This document shows, in pieces, positions 24,601 to 34,530 of a stretch of DNA of 64,000 bases. Source of the DNA: Diphasiastrum complanatum (taxonomy: Eukaryota > Streptophyta > Lycopodiopsida > Lycopodiales > Lycopodiaceae); NCBI GenBank assembly GCA_029204225.1, contig CM055095.1:59108865-59172864 (forward strand), read 5' to 3'. The notes under the pieces were generated by a model that made no database searches, was not told the DNA's origin, and saw only the letters and a program-made list of their open reading frames with translations. Made by a program: the position numbers and the translations under genes. Position 1 is the stretch's first letter. Every line of letters begins with the position of its first letter.

Positions 24601-27600
24601 CCAAAGAAGCACCATAGTTCTTGCCTTGGGGTTTACCTCACCTTCGTACTCCTCATCAGATTCGTCGCTATCATCAGATGAATATGCCACTTTTGAAATT
24701 TTTTCCTTGCCTTTTAAGTGAGGCTGGCCATTCGGAAACAAGACTCACAGTCGAGAATCTTTTGAATAGCATCCATAGTAATCAGAAAGATTATGATTAA
24801 GCCATTAACAAGATTGACTCATAGTCAAAAAAGAGGTACGGGTAATTACAATCACTTCAATGGCAGGCATATTGAAGTTAGGTCACAGATTGTTCAGAAA
24901 CACTGAAGCCTAGAATTTTGTTCTGCAGCAACTATAAATGAACAAATTAATACATAAAAACACAGGTTGTAAACTGTGTATCTCACCATTGAGACTTTCT
25001 GATTCTTGACATGTGCTTCCTCATCAGATTCTTCTTCATCATCATCTGACTCATCAACCTCAGCACTGAGCTCAGGCTCAGATTCATCTTCAACAATGGA
25101 AGCCTTTTCTTTGGTTGCATCCACCTTTTTAGGGTCAGGGCAAAACAATCATAAAAATTAGAATGGACGGCTAAGACCAAGCAAGTTCATCCCGTCTTTG
25201 CACGCATTCACTGACAGGAAAAGTGCTTAAGAACAATATATTTTGTAAGCTGTTGTTGTAAAAAGAGAATTTCACATTTGGCGCAATGTTAGAAAGTGTG
25301 GTCTCAAATCATAAACAATACCATAAACTTCTAAGTCTTCCAAAAAGGAACTGTTTTATATTATAATGACAATAACTAGATGATGTAGTTAGTCTACAGA
25401 GACACCTCACAAGTATAACTGTGGCAGAAAATAAACCACTAACTAACAGAAGTGTAGGCAATTATCTTAAAGAAATAACTTACCTCTTCATCGCTTTCAT
25501 CACTGCTGCTCTCAACTTTTTTTGCCACTTTAGCTCGAATATTTGCTTTTGCAGAAGCCTTTGAAGCAAAGGTTTTCTGCACAGGCTGATAAAGAAACAA
25601 ATAACGAGTAAGTCACCGGTAAACTGGGTAAAGTGGAGTAAGTCTAGGTGAACTGCATGTTTGACATAATCAAACATGAGAAACATAAAGCAACAAGATC
25701 AAGTACCACTAGGTAACCTTAAAATACTAACTAATATGCCTCATATTCCTGTCCCGTAAAATTTCAGCCAGTTTACTTGTGAAGTCATGATTCAAACTGG
25801 TTCGGAGCCGGTATGTTCCAGTTCGAGCTAGAGAGTAGGCACACCATTGTGAAATTTTCAAGAATTAACTTCACAAAGAACCATCATGGTTTATCCATGG
25901 ACCATATCAGTGAAAAGTAAACTTGAAAGTTAAAACCTAATTTATAGTGAGCAGTCATCGTGTATTGTGTTAATCCATTCAGACTCCAACATCCAATTCA
26001 AATCCGCTAATCAAAGGTTTCTTATCAAATGGCAAGTTGCCCGTATAAAAACAACACATTGTCCAAGCTACATACATGTTCTCCCTATGAACATTGCACC
26101 ATCCTACTCTGAGTTGTGTTCAGCAATCTCTCTTTGAAGCCATCCATACTCTCAGAATTCATGACCTCCAACTCTTGTCTCACCTGCGCACGAACTTCCT
26201 ATAAGAGCAAGGAATCTCATAGCCCGTACAAATATGACTCCTCCAAGCTCATCTCTCCCACGCTAGTAGGTGACAAAATGAATCTCCTTCCAACCTTAGA
26301 TAGCTTCTTGGGGGCCCTACCTGTTAATTTCAGTACTTGGTCACTTGATTCCATCAGGGTTGATCAAATTTCAAATGATTCTCCAAGTTTCTGACAATCC
26401 AGTAACTTAAAAAGTCCCTCAGCAATCACCCATGTGCCACAACATTGCAGAGTGACCCACTTAGTCAGCGCAAGTAATGGAAACGAAAACTAGAATACAG
26501 GTACTTGAGTCAAAGATCAACAGAAAATCTTAACCTAATATGCAACAGATTCTGGAGTACGTTTAAGCAAAATTCGATAACCCTTCAATTATGTCAATCA
26601 ATGAGTTGGTGAATGAGATGGTGGAACATGCAATCCTGATGATGAAGGAACACGAAATAAGGCAACAAGCATTCAACTTAATGGGTAGTGGGACAGAAAG
26701 ATGAAAAGGACGGTATGCAGGAAAGTGACCTCTTCCAAAACAAGATGCATATTCAAGAAATGCAAGAGGAGACAAGCCTAGACAACTGCTTCTCAAATTT
26801 GATAAGACACATGAAAGGATGAACATCTTGAGATAGAAGCATAGAAGCATAGTTACAACAAACACGTTTAAGGAAGGGCTTCCAAACCCGTTTGGAAACA
26901 CCCCATGTAAAACATGGGAACTACATTACTTTTCTTTGAGAAAAATGTTGGAAATCAGGGTCCAATGACCCTCAAAAAAGATGGTCCCAGATTCCCCAAA
27001 TTGTGTTTTTTAGGTCCGATGGCAAGTCACTGGCCACCTTCTAGATTTCTGATGCCCTAGCATGGACCGTGGCCATCTGCCAACATAAACACTCACAATG
27101 TTTCAGTTTTCAATTACATGTGGTGCATGAGCTTGGACATCACCAAGGCAAGCGATATTGGAAAGGGGCAAAACTGCAGGACTCGATGCCAGGATAGATG
27201 TGTCATGTGTTGCTAACCACTACAAGAATATTTCATGTTAAGAAAATGAAGCCCCGTGGCATCACAACCAAAATAGAAACATGTGCAGTCTGGTCTGTCT
27301 AAGGTCACAACCTGCAAGAAGAATATCATAGCCCTCAAGATATCCCTGAAGTTGAAGAGAAAGGATGGTCAATAGTGCTAGAAAAGAAATTTTATTGCTG
27401 CGAACTGTTGTTCTAACTTCTAAGAAACTGACCACCAGAGGTTACAAGGATATTGTTAATCTGGGAATCGATATTTTCTTCAAAAGGGTGCTCTAGTAGT
27501 AACAGAGAAGACTGCCTTTGCAGGAATCAGTGCGGCCTCTAATAAGGATAGGCCTTTGTGTGCAAGACAAAATTACAAATCTAGAAGTTCCTAAGTTTTC

Positions 27601-30600
27601 CTGTTGGGGTATAGTGCTATAGATGGTTGAAAAAGCAGGCAAACAGAAAAGGGTCAAGATTCAGTTAGAAGATGAGCAAATCATGCATTTTACCATCCAC
27701 TTATTATGTTAAGTTGAATAACTCCAATTTAGAATCTGAAGAGATCTAAGCTAACTTCTAAGCCTTAAATCGATCTTTATATACTGAATTGTGTTAACAA
27801 ACCTCTAAACCACGGGTCGCTAAAGAAATTTGTTGGTCTCTGAGTTTGTGGCAAACGACTGCATTATAGCATGTATGAGTTAGCTTATAAAGACTAATGC
27901 TTGGATGAAGCTTGGGGTTGATGTGCCACCTTGCCATAAGGATCCTCTCACAAGACTGCACTCTAGCCTTGTACGTACAGCTTGAGCAGCTAGGGAATTA
28001 CATACAGCTGAAGTCACAACACTCGAAATATAATCAACGATCCTTGAACACTATAGATTAAACCCCATTTGAGTCCCAGAAATGACTGAGTTTCTAATAT
28101 CTCTAGTTTCTTCCAGTTGTATTCGCTGACATGAAAACAAAAAGCATATATGCCTTTCATCTTTCTCAAAGTAAAATTCAAACCATAGTTGCACTAAGGT
28201 TCCAGAAACACATTCAGAAACGCGGTCAGAAACAAATTCTGGTTTTGGACAGCATTTCTCAGAAACGTTTTTTTTTTTAATTTCAGGCGATACGGGTATC
28301 AAATTAAACCTCTGATCAAGGGTATTTCATTTCTATAAGAGACAGACCGAAGAGGCAATTTTATGGCGGATAAGCGCCAAAGTCACATTGGGAGCCTGGT
28401 TGGCAGGTGTTATGGTTACAATTGGGTCCAGTAACTCCAGTTTAGGGCAATTTTAGGTCTAATTTCATGCAATTTCAGGGCAAAATAAATATATAATTTG
28501 TTTTCTTTTTCTCAGCGATTCTGGTGCCCAAAACGCAAGTCTCAGAAACGCGTTTCTGGGAACGTTTTTGCCCAGAAACGCGTTTCTGTGCAACTATGAT
28601 TCAAACATGATCAAGATCATGCAAAGAAATAACAATGAAGTCTGTACTAAAGGCATTTCGTAAAATGGGAACATGAAATCTCACGTTTCCTCAATATCGG
28701 CAAAAGATCACTAATACATTGTCATTCAGTGTGCTTACTTAAGATAAAAATAATTGACTACCAAACCAGGTTACTGGACCAATGATTGAAATGGGAAAAA
28801 AATCACCACAGGGTCTTCTTCATTGCTCTCATCTTCACTATCATTATCCTCACTTTCGCTTTCAACTTTTGCTGGGACCTTAGCTGGAGGTCCTGACTTC
28901 CCCACTTTGGTGATAGCAGCCTTGGCAACAGGTTTTGCAAGCTGCAAGCATAGGTACACCCAAACAATTAAACAGCCAAAAATGAAAAATTTCAACTATG
29001 TTTCAAACATTTGGAATAATCAAGTAAACGTTTGTGAGATTCATCGCACTTTAGAGTGAATCAGAATCACAAAAAATGAGGGTCTTGTATGAAAATTATG
29101 TCCATTAGTATTTGTCCTATAAAACCTGGTTGACTATAGGCTTCATTATTTGGCTTGTAATGCAAAAATGAAGGATTTTGTATTTTGATGCAAAAATGAG
29201 GGACATCTAATTGTGGAGGACGAAGGAAAGGTAGCGCACAGTTTCAAATTAGCTGATACAGATTTTTTCATTCGTTTAGGGGCCAAAATTTACCAAGGAC
29301 CCCCTTCCCCAGGGCATCCCAAGACCTTTCCTCCTTTTTCTCGAGGAGATGCTCCAGAGTAGCTATTGAGAGTGAGACACTATCTGAGAATGAGACATAT
29401 CCCATCCAGAAACACACATTATGATCAAAGGCAGCATATAGTATTGAGACCAACAGCCATTCAGAGATCGCGACACACTACAAGTACCCCTATGAAGAGG
29501 CGACACTCCATCTTCAGCCTCATTTGTGTTGCCGGGTCCATCTATCCTTTCCAACTTCAACAGAGCTCTCACTCTGCACACGACATCAGATATACCAATC
29601 CTCTTTTTTACAGCAAGGTTGTATCAACTACAGTACTATTTTCAGTTTATGCAGAGATGTCACTTAGGTGATCAAAGACTAGTTCTTTGAATGATTCAAT
29701 CTAATTTAATTCAATTTTAGTTTTGAGAGATATTTATGCTCCTGTACAGAGTATCACATTTGAGATGTATATTTCATTTTATATGCCTTTCGGCATTCAA
29801 AGACAATAATAAAGCTTTCTTTCTTTCTTTCTCTCTTCAAATTAGCTAGTAGATGTAGTATCTACTAACTATAATGATTTACTTGCAAAGTATCTAAACA
29901 AGTTCAAACAATCACAACACTACTTTGCTCGAATAAAAGACTTGAGACGGTTCAAAAATATTAAAGTTGAGGAAACAATATTTATTGTTGATAGACAAAA
30001 TGCTTGCCTGTATTTTCCAGAAGCCTTAATGCCAACAAAAACAAATTCTACAAGCTGGCAAACACATTTCAAATGCCAAAATTCTCTGCAAGCAAAAGTA
30101 CAATGGGAACCAGAAAAAGTAGTAAACTTAAAAAACCTGGAGCCAAAAACTTTCATGTTCAAAACAGATGAACACGTCATATTTTGGATGGAACAAAATA
30201 TCGATTCCCAAGCATAGAGCTTATAGTTCCACATGTTCCGACATAATCTACAGACAAATAAAGAGAGCCAATGTCTTCCTCGATATCATTATTGTCGACA
30301 TCGTGTTTAAAGAGGTTCATCATTTTTTGACAAAACAGCTATATATATATTTCTGACCATCAACGAATTCCACATCTTAATTACAATTACGAAAATCACA
30401 GTTGTCATTGTCAGTATGTCTCGAAAATCCTTCTACAAAAAGAGGAGCAAAGATTGCAATACCAAACATAACACAAGACTTATAGAAACTTCAACTACCA
30501 AAACGTTTCAACCAACTAATGGTTAGAGTTCTTTATGAGCTTAACCAACACCTCAAAACTTCCCCAGCTGCAATTCTTATGACAGGGCAATTTAGAAGAA

Positions 30601-31784
30601 AAAGTTGATCTAAAACTTCTCAAAGAACATGGAGTACAAAGAAAGCAATTGCAACTACAAAAGAATATGCCAATGTTGCGATCAAGAATACCTCTTTAAC
30701 TTTCTTTATCATGATTGGATTCTTCTTGTCTTCCTCTCTTTTCATGGTAGTATTTTCTTGTTCTGTAGTTTTGGCCTTTTTAGAGGAAATAAGTGTTGGC
30801 GTGTCCTCCAAAGTTCTCTTAACTGCAAGACAAGGAGACATGGAGGATCTCTTGAAGTTATGATCCTTGCCATATTTGTGGGGCTTTATTGCACACATTA
30901 TCCAGAGCATCAACTTGCAACCAACACTTGTTATGAAGCTACTCAGAAACCTAATGGGCACATGCCACAAACATTATACCAACAAACTTGGACTTTACTA
31001 TCAAGTCTCGACATAAAAAACGCAAGTGTAGCTAGCTTGAATTTACCCTTCAAATCAAGAGCCAAAAAAACTAGTTTGTAAGGTACTTTTGTCTATATCC
31101 TTTGTGATCCTCAATCTTATTTTGTTACAATTTTTGAATAATGCATGAACATTGAACAAACGGAAAATTCGATTTGTCTCATGGATACCCTCACTCCCTA
31201 TCAGGGACATTCACTAATTTACACAACTTCAGAAATACTTTTACCAGTACATACCTTTCTTTTTCTGCATTCCGGCTGGTTGTGGTGTTGATACAGGCAT
31301 CTACCAGACCAGGAATCCACAATATTAAGTGCAGAATGATAAGATCTCCAATGATCAGCCAAAAGAGAAACAACCACTAATTGAAAACTTGCAAACTCAA
31401 TTTTGCAAAATTTTCTTTCAATAATGCATCAACAAAGGTTACAAATTGATGATCCAATACATGTATTCTATCAGCCTTCCACAAATATGAAAAAGTAAAC
31501 AGAAACCCTACAACCATTCAAACAAACAACTGCCTGAGAACCTGCGTAAAAACTTGTAATCAATACTGAAAACACCATGCTCTCAAGGTAGCTATTGAAC
31601 GAATAAAATGTAGAATAACCAAAAATGTTCCAAATTATATAAAAAAATCAAGCAGAACAGTAGCATACTGAACGATAAATAGATGCGCTTCATTGTAACT
31701 CACTTCAAACAAGAGATTACAATAATAACACTTAAGAATGGTAAATGTTTCTACCTCAACTGTCTTCTTTATAGATTTTCCCAT
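18690..31784 (-). CDS. NUC1: Nucleolin, two RRMs and RGG tail (complete)
   Basis: Thirteen coding exons in gene order: 31784-31755, 31300-31255, 30822-30692, 28941-28810 (or 28807), 25585-25484, 25124-24987, 24723-24637, 23513-23304, 22428-22337, 20481-20370, 20232-20111, 19989-19899, 19643-19552, 19399-19167 and 18769-18690 make one frame of about 565 aa. (These intervals count fifteen if the short first and last pieces are included.) The start is MGKSIKKTVE. Residues 70-292 are five acidic Ser/Asp/Glu modules joined at phase-0 introns. RRM1 (about 305-385) has RNP2-like 'IHIRNLAW' and RNP1 'KGFGHVEF'. RRM2 (about 416-490) has 'AFVKGF' and 'KGFAYVEF', the latter across a splice junction. The tail is an RGG/RGGF repeat ending SASGSF. 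Nucleolin binds pre-rRNA and rDNA chromatin in the nucleolus. The acceptor at 25125 (AAAAAG) and the 20111 donor are weaker choices made to keep the frame. Extra small exons in the 3-kb introns cannot be excluded. Confidence 0.94.
18935..19090 (-). mobile_element. L1 ORF1-tail scrap in last nucleolin intron
   Basis: Minus-strand translation gives 'GRQVIYLNGQIRFVAGTPI' followed by a stop and a GGGGCCCC(C)-containing spacer. This matches the end of ORF1 and the start of the ORF1-ORF2 spacer of the L1 at 4,030-4,180. It is an internal piece only, between the exons at 19167 and 18769. Confidence 0.75.
20561..22336. other. Nucleolin RRM1 intron (1.86 kb in total), nothing coding seen
   Basis: The intron runs from 22336 to 20482. 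It holds AT-rich DNA with a repeated 'tataatttagtatcaga' (about 20,826 and 20,899) and a 37-bp local duplication containing 'agaaagttaatcgtaaacac' (about 21,646 and 21,680). No exon or TE domain was recognised. Confidence 0.45.
25590..28180. other. Large nucleolin intron, mostly unrecognised
   Basis: This part of the intron between the acidic exons at 28,810 and 25,585 carries small open frames on both strands (for example 26,116-26,394 and 26,563-26,901) with no recognisable domain. The only identified insertion is the MITE at 28,184-28,598. Confidence 0.45.
28176..28606. mobile_element. hAT-like MITE with perfect 8-bp target duplication
   Basis: A 415-bp element (28,184-28,598) begins CATAGTTGCAC and ends with its exact inverse GTGCAACTATG. 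It is flanked by identical ATTCAAAC at 28,176-28,183 and 28,599-28,606. An 8-bp target duplication with short terminal inverted repeats starting CA is the hallmark of hAT elements. Repeated 'cagaaacgcg' / 'cgcgtttctg' motifs form sub-terminal inverted structure. There is no transposase, so it is non-autonomous. It sits in a nucleolin intron. Confidence 0.9.
29280..29840 (+). mobile_element. Retroposon-like segment with AATAAAG and (CTTT)n tail
   Basis: This intronic segment ends GTATCACA...GAGATGTATAT...CTTTCGGCATTC...AATAATAAAGC, then (CTTT)n at about 29,816-29,838. The ordered blocks match the element ending at 8,148. The 5' end is placed only roughly. No coding domain was recognised. Confidence 0.45.
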
Positions 31785-32539
31785 GTGTGAAGTGAGCGAT
31801 CTGTCAAAATCTTGCAATTTATTAGCCGTACACATAGCAACTGAACAGCATTAAGCATTCGAATAATAGACGGCGAGTTGAACAGTCAATGAGAGCATAA
31901 ACTTGCACAACTGCAACACATAAACATAGACTTTCAAAATTACTAAACAAAGAAGATATTTGAAATAATTACCACAAAAAATTATAAACAATTACAAGAA
32001 GATCCCTGTCAACGTCAAGCTGGTATTGAATAGAAAATGTCAACCAACCATCTAATCAGCTAAACTTAAGAAAAAGAAATAAGAACCACAAAAAAATTTG
32101 AAGTGACAAACATCTCTGCTAGCCATAAAAAGTAATAACAGATTGGATGACAACTAACATGTCTTTGACTTTCTTAGCTTTCCCATGATTAAAAAGCCAC
32201 GGAAAACTAAGATAGGAGTATGAGAATAGCCATACTCAAAGGTCAAGATGGTAAGCTCCATAAGTCCCTCCTTGTAATTGAGATGAAAAACTATACATGA
32301 CCTTTATCTAATGTCCCTAAGTCCGCTTGCACTTGAGATGAAAATCTATACCCGGCCTTATTCAAGAATCCTCCAATGGCCACTGTGATTAAAACCACAT
32401 CAAAACCGTGAACCATATCTTTAAAAACTGGAAGGAACGAAACTTTAGAAACAGCAAATTAAAAGACAAAAAAAGACTACAAATCGAGCTTCAAAGTACG
32501 TGAGACTGAATTCCGTTTGACAAAAAATATTGGAAAGGC

Positions 32540-33100
32540 CTACTGAGACCCTAAAGAGGAGTGTAAGGCAGGAACAAACCTATGACAACAGCAAATGAAA
32601 ACATAAAACAGATACCGAATTATCTTAGAATGACCTCTTTTGACTGAAAAAAGTTGCCCCAACCTTATCGGGGCCGTAAAAGGACTGCAAGGCAGGAACA
32701 AACTTACCACAAACAGAAAATAGAAACACAAGCAAATACTGATCATAAGAAAATATAAACAAATACTGATCATCAGAAATTACAAACAAATACTGATCAT
32801 CAGAAAATACAAACAAATACTGATCATGAAAAAGATACCAACAGATATTGACCATTAGAAAAATATAAACAGATACTGATCATCAGAAAAAATCAACAAT
32901 TACCGATCATCAGAAAATACGGCTTCAATATAGCTGAAAATTAGCAGGTAAAACACAGAAATGGCATCTGAGATTTGAAAACAAAGCTGTGAGAAACAGT
33001 TACTGATCATCAGAAACTGAGGCTTCAATATAGCTTAAAAACAACAAGCAAAACACAGAAATGGCATCTAAGATTTGAAAGCAAAGCTGTGAATCGCCTG
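32540..33100. repeat. Minisatellite and duplications in nucleolin leader intron
   Basis: Seven or more units of about 28-32 bp with the core 'aaacaaatactgatcatcag' span about 32,725-32,915. They are followed by a tandem duplication of about 100 bp carrying 'cttcaatatagct' and 'aaacacagaaatggcatct' (32,904-33,005 and 33,006-33,095). A partial duplication ('ggcaggaacaaac') also occurs at 32,570 and 32,693. Confidence 0.85.
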
Positions 33101-33220
33101 TAAGTTCATTACTGCTACCGCTCACCTTGCAATGGATCGATGCTGCGATGTTCTGCCGCTCGGATACGAGCAGCTACAGCAGCAGCAGCAGCAGCGGACA
33201 GGAAAAGGAAGACGAAGACG

Positions 33221-33318
33221 AAACCCTGAATGGTGTTAAACCCTAGTTCTTCCTTGTGCTTTAAGAGGAAAGAAAAAGGGAAATAGGGCAGCGGCGGCTG
33301 CTGCTGCTAAGGGTTTTA
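33221..33318 (-). promoter_or_regulatory. Telo-box-like motifs at nucleolin 5' end
   Basis: AAACCCTAG (plus strand, 33,238-33,246) is an exact telo box. AAACCCTGA (33,221-33,229) and the inverse 'aagggtttta' (about 33,308-33,317) are near matches. Telo boxes near the transcription start are established features of plant ribosomal-protein and ribosome-biogenesis genes, so co-regulation with these is likely. Confidence 0.6.
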
Positions 33319-33460
33319 GATGAGGGTGAACATACAACCGCGTGTCACTATCTCATTGGTGGATTATCAGCTCACAAAACTGGGTACATTTTAACTCTCT
33401 ATCCATCTTTCCTAGTGGCCAGGTGGTGACCATCATGTCACCATTTCTCCCCAGATACCT

Positions 33461-33812
33461 AATGGATTGATTCAGTTGGTTAGCTTGACATCCGAAGTTT
33501 TTATGGTCCCAAGGTTCGAGGAAACCAATCCTTGGAACCAAGCAACATTTCTCCAGGGGTTGGGTCACTTGGTTAGCTTGGCATTTTGAAATTTTTTGGT
33601 CTAGGTTCGAGTCCCCTTAGATACCAAAGTGTTGTTCTCACAAATAATTCCAATGAGAATAGTTCAATTTGTTAGCTTGGAGTCCAAAGTTTCTTTGGTC
33701 CCAAGTTCAAGCTCACCTTGGAAACCCAAGATGCATTTCCACCAAAATTAGATCCAAGGATTGGTTCAATTGGTACATCCATTGTTTCTTTGGGAGTTCA
33801 GACATTCTGCGA
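33461..33812 (+). repeat. Four-unit tandem of tRNA-like (SINE-head-like) repeats
   Basis: The units repeat every 93-101 bp, with the marker 'ttggttagcttg' at 33,476 and 33,569, a variant at 33,668, and a truncated fourth from about 33,765. Each has a D-arm-like 'ttcagttggttagctt' and, 35-45 bp later, a T-arm/box-B-like sequence. In unit 2 this is GGTTCGAGTCC (33,604-33,614), a perfect box B match. No intact tRNA fold is apparent. Diverged copies occur at 12,660-12,740 and within the LTR at about 38,346-38,381. Confidence 0.65.
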
Positions 33813-33918
33813 ATAAATGAAAGTATATTTTAATCAATCTAGGCTACCTAAGCATGCATCAATCAAGCTATTCCAAATAGGTTGACTGATGTATGAATAG
33901 CAATCTTCTCGACGATGA

Positions 33919-34341
33919 GTTGACCTTGTTCTCTCGCGTGATGGAATTCATACTCTAGGAGATGTTGTCATTGTTGATCCCTCTCGTCGGGACCTCCTTC
34001 GTCGTTCTTCCACCACGCAAGGGGCCGCTGCATCTCACGCAGCTCTAGGAAAGGAGCGAGATTATAATGATCGTGCAACTAGTGAAGATTTCATCCCCTT
34101 GGCCTTGGAAACATATGGTTGTCTGCACAAGAAATTTAATGATTTTTTATCTTTATGTGCAAAGGTTATGGTGAAACGCCAAGAACAAAGCATTACCTTA
34201 CCATGTGTCATTGTTTCTTTCTACCGTCATATTTCTATTGCATTACAACGTTCATGGGCGCTTTCAATTCTTCGACGAGCTCAGTCTAAAGAGCAGTTGC
34301 TTCAAAACTTCTTGCATTACCTATTACTGGATCTATTTTAG
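33919..34341 (+). pseudogene. Truncated LINE C-terminus (CCHC/RLE-like family), copy 1
   Basis: A continuous frame runs from 33,919 to TAG 34,339-34,341 and gives 'VDLVLSRDGIHTLGDVVIVD', then 'FIPLALETYGCLHKKFNDFL', 'FYRHISIALQRSWALSILRR'. It aligns block by block with the longer copy at 45,657-46,584. The start is 5'-truncated and loses the CCHC motif. The sequence runs on to an AATAAAAG signal and an ATT-rich tail near 34,495-34,530, consistent with a 5'-truncated retroposon. The family call rests on the longer copy. No start codon or own promoter is seen. Confidence 0.7.
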
Positions 34342-34530
34342 TTACTGATTTACATCAAGCAGTTGGTTTTGGGTAATTAGCTCACTATTTTAAATTTTTA
34401 CATAGCTATTGAGTAGCTTAATTCGTTTTTGGTTCTGCGGTATTATTTTAAATACTTTAATCTTCTTGTATGATCATGGGTTTTCTCATTATTTTTAATA
34501 AAAGCAGGGATATTATTATTATTCCAAATC

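Larger units (their letters stand above)
31785..33320 (-). other. Nucleolin 5'UTR with leader intron
   Basis: A donor (GCAAG|GTGAG) at 33,126/33,125 and an acceptor (TTGACAG|ATCGC) ending at 31,801 remove a 1.3-kb intron from the leader, leaving 16 untranslated bases (31,800-31,785) before the ATG. The upstream UTR exon, 33,126 to about 33,320, contains a (CAG)n-like run at about 33,177-33,195. Leader introns are common in plant nucleolar-protein genes. The transcription start is not determined. Confidence 0.72.

Noticed and set aside
26116-26394. 92-codon frame in a large nucleolin intron, possible nested gene
   Set aside because: No domain, no splice support, and composition like the surrounding intron.
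32725-32915. CRISPR-like array
   Set aside because: Units of about 30 bp are contiguous and drift gradually without unique spacers. The context is an intron of a plant gene, so it is a minisatellite.
33550-33650. Possible functional tRNA gene at the perfect box B
   Set aside because: No acceptor-stem pairing, no proper anticodon arm, and the unit is part of a diverged tandem repeat.
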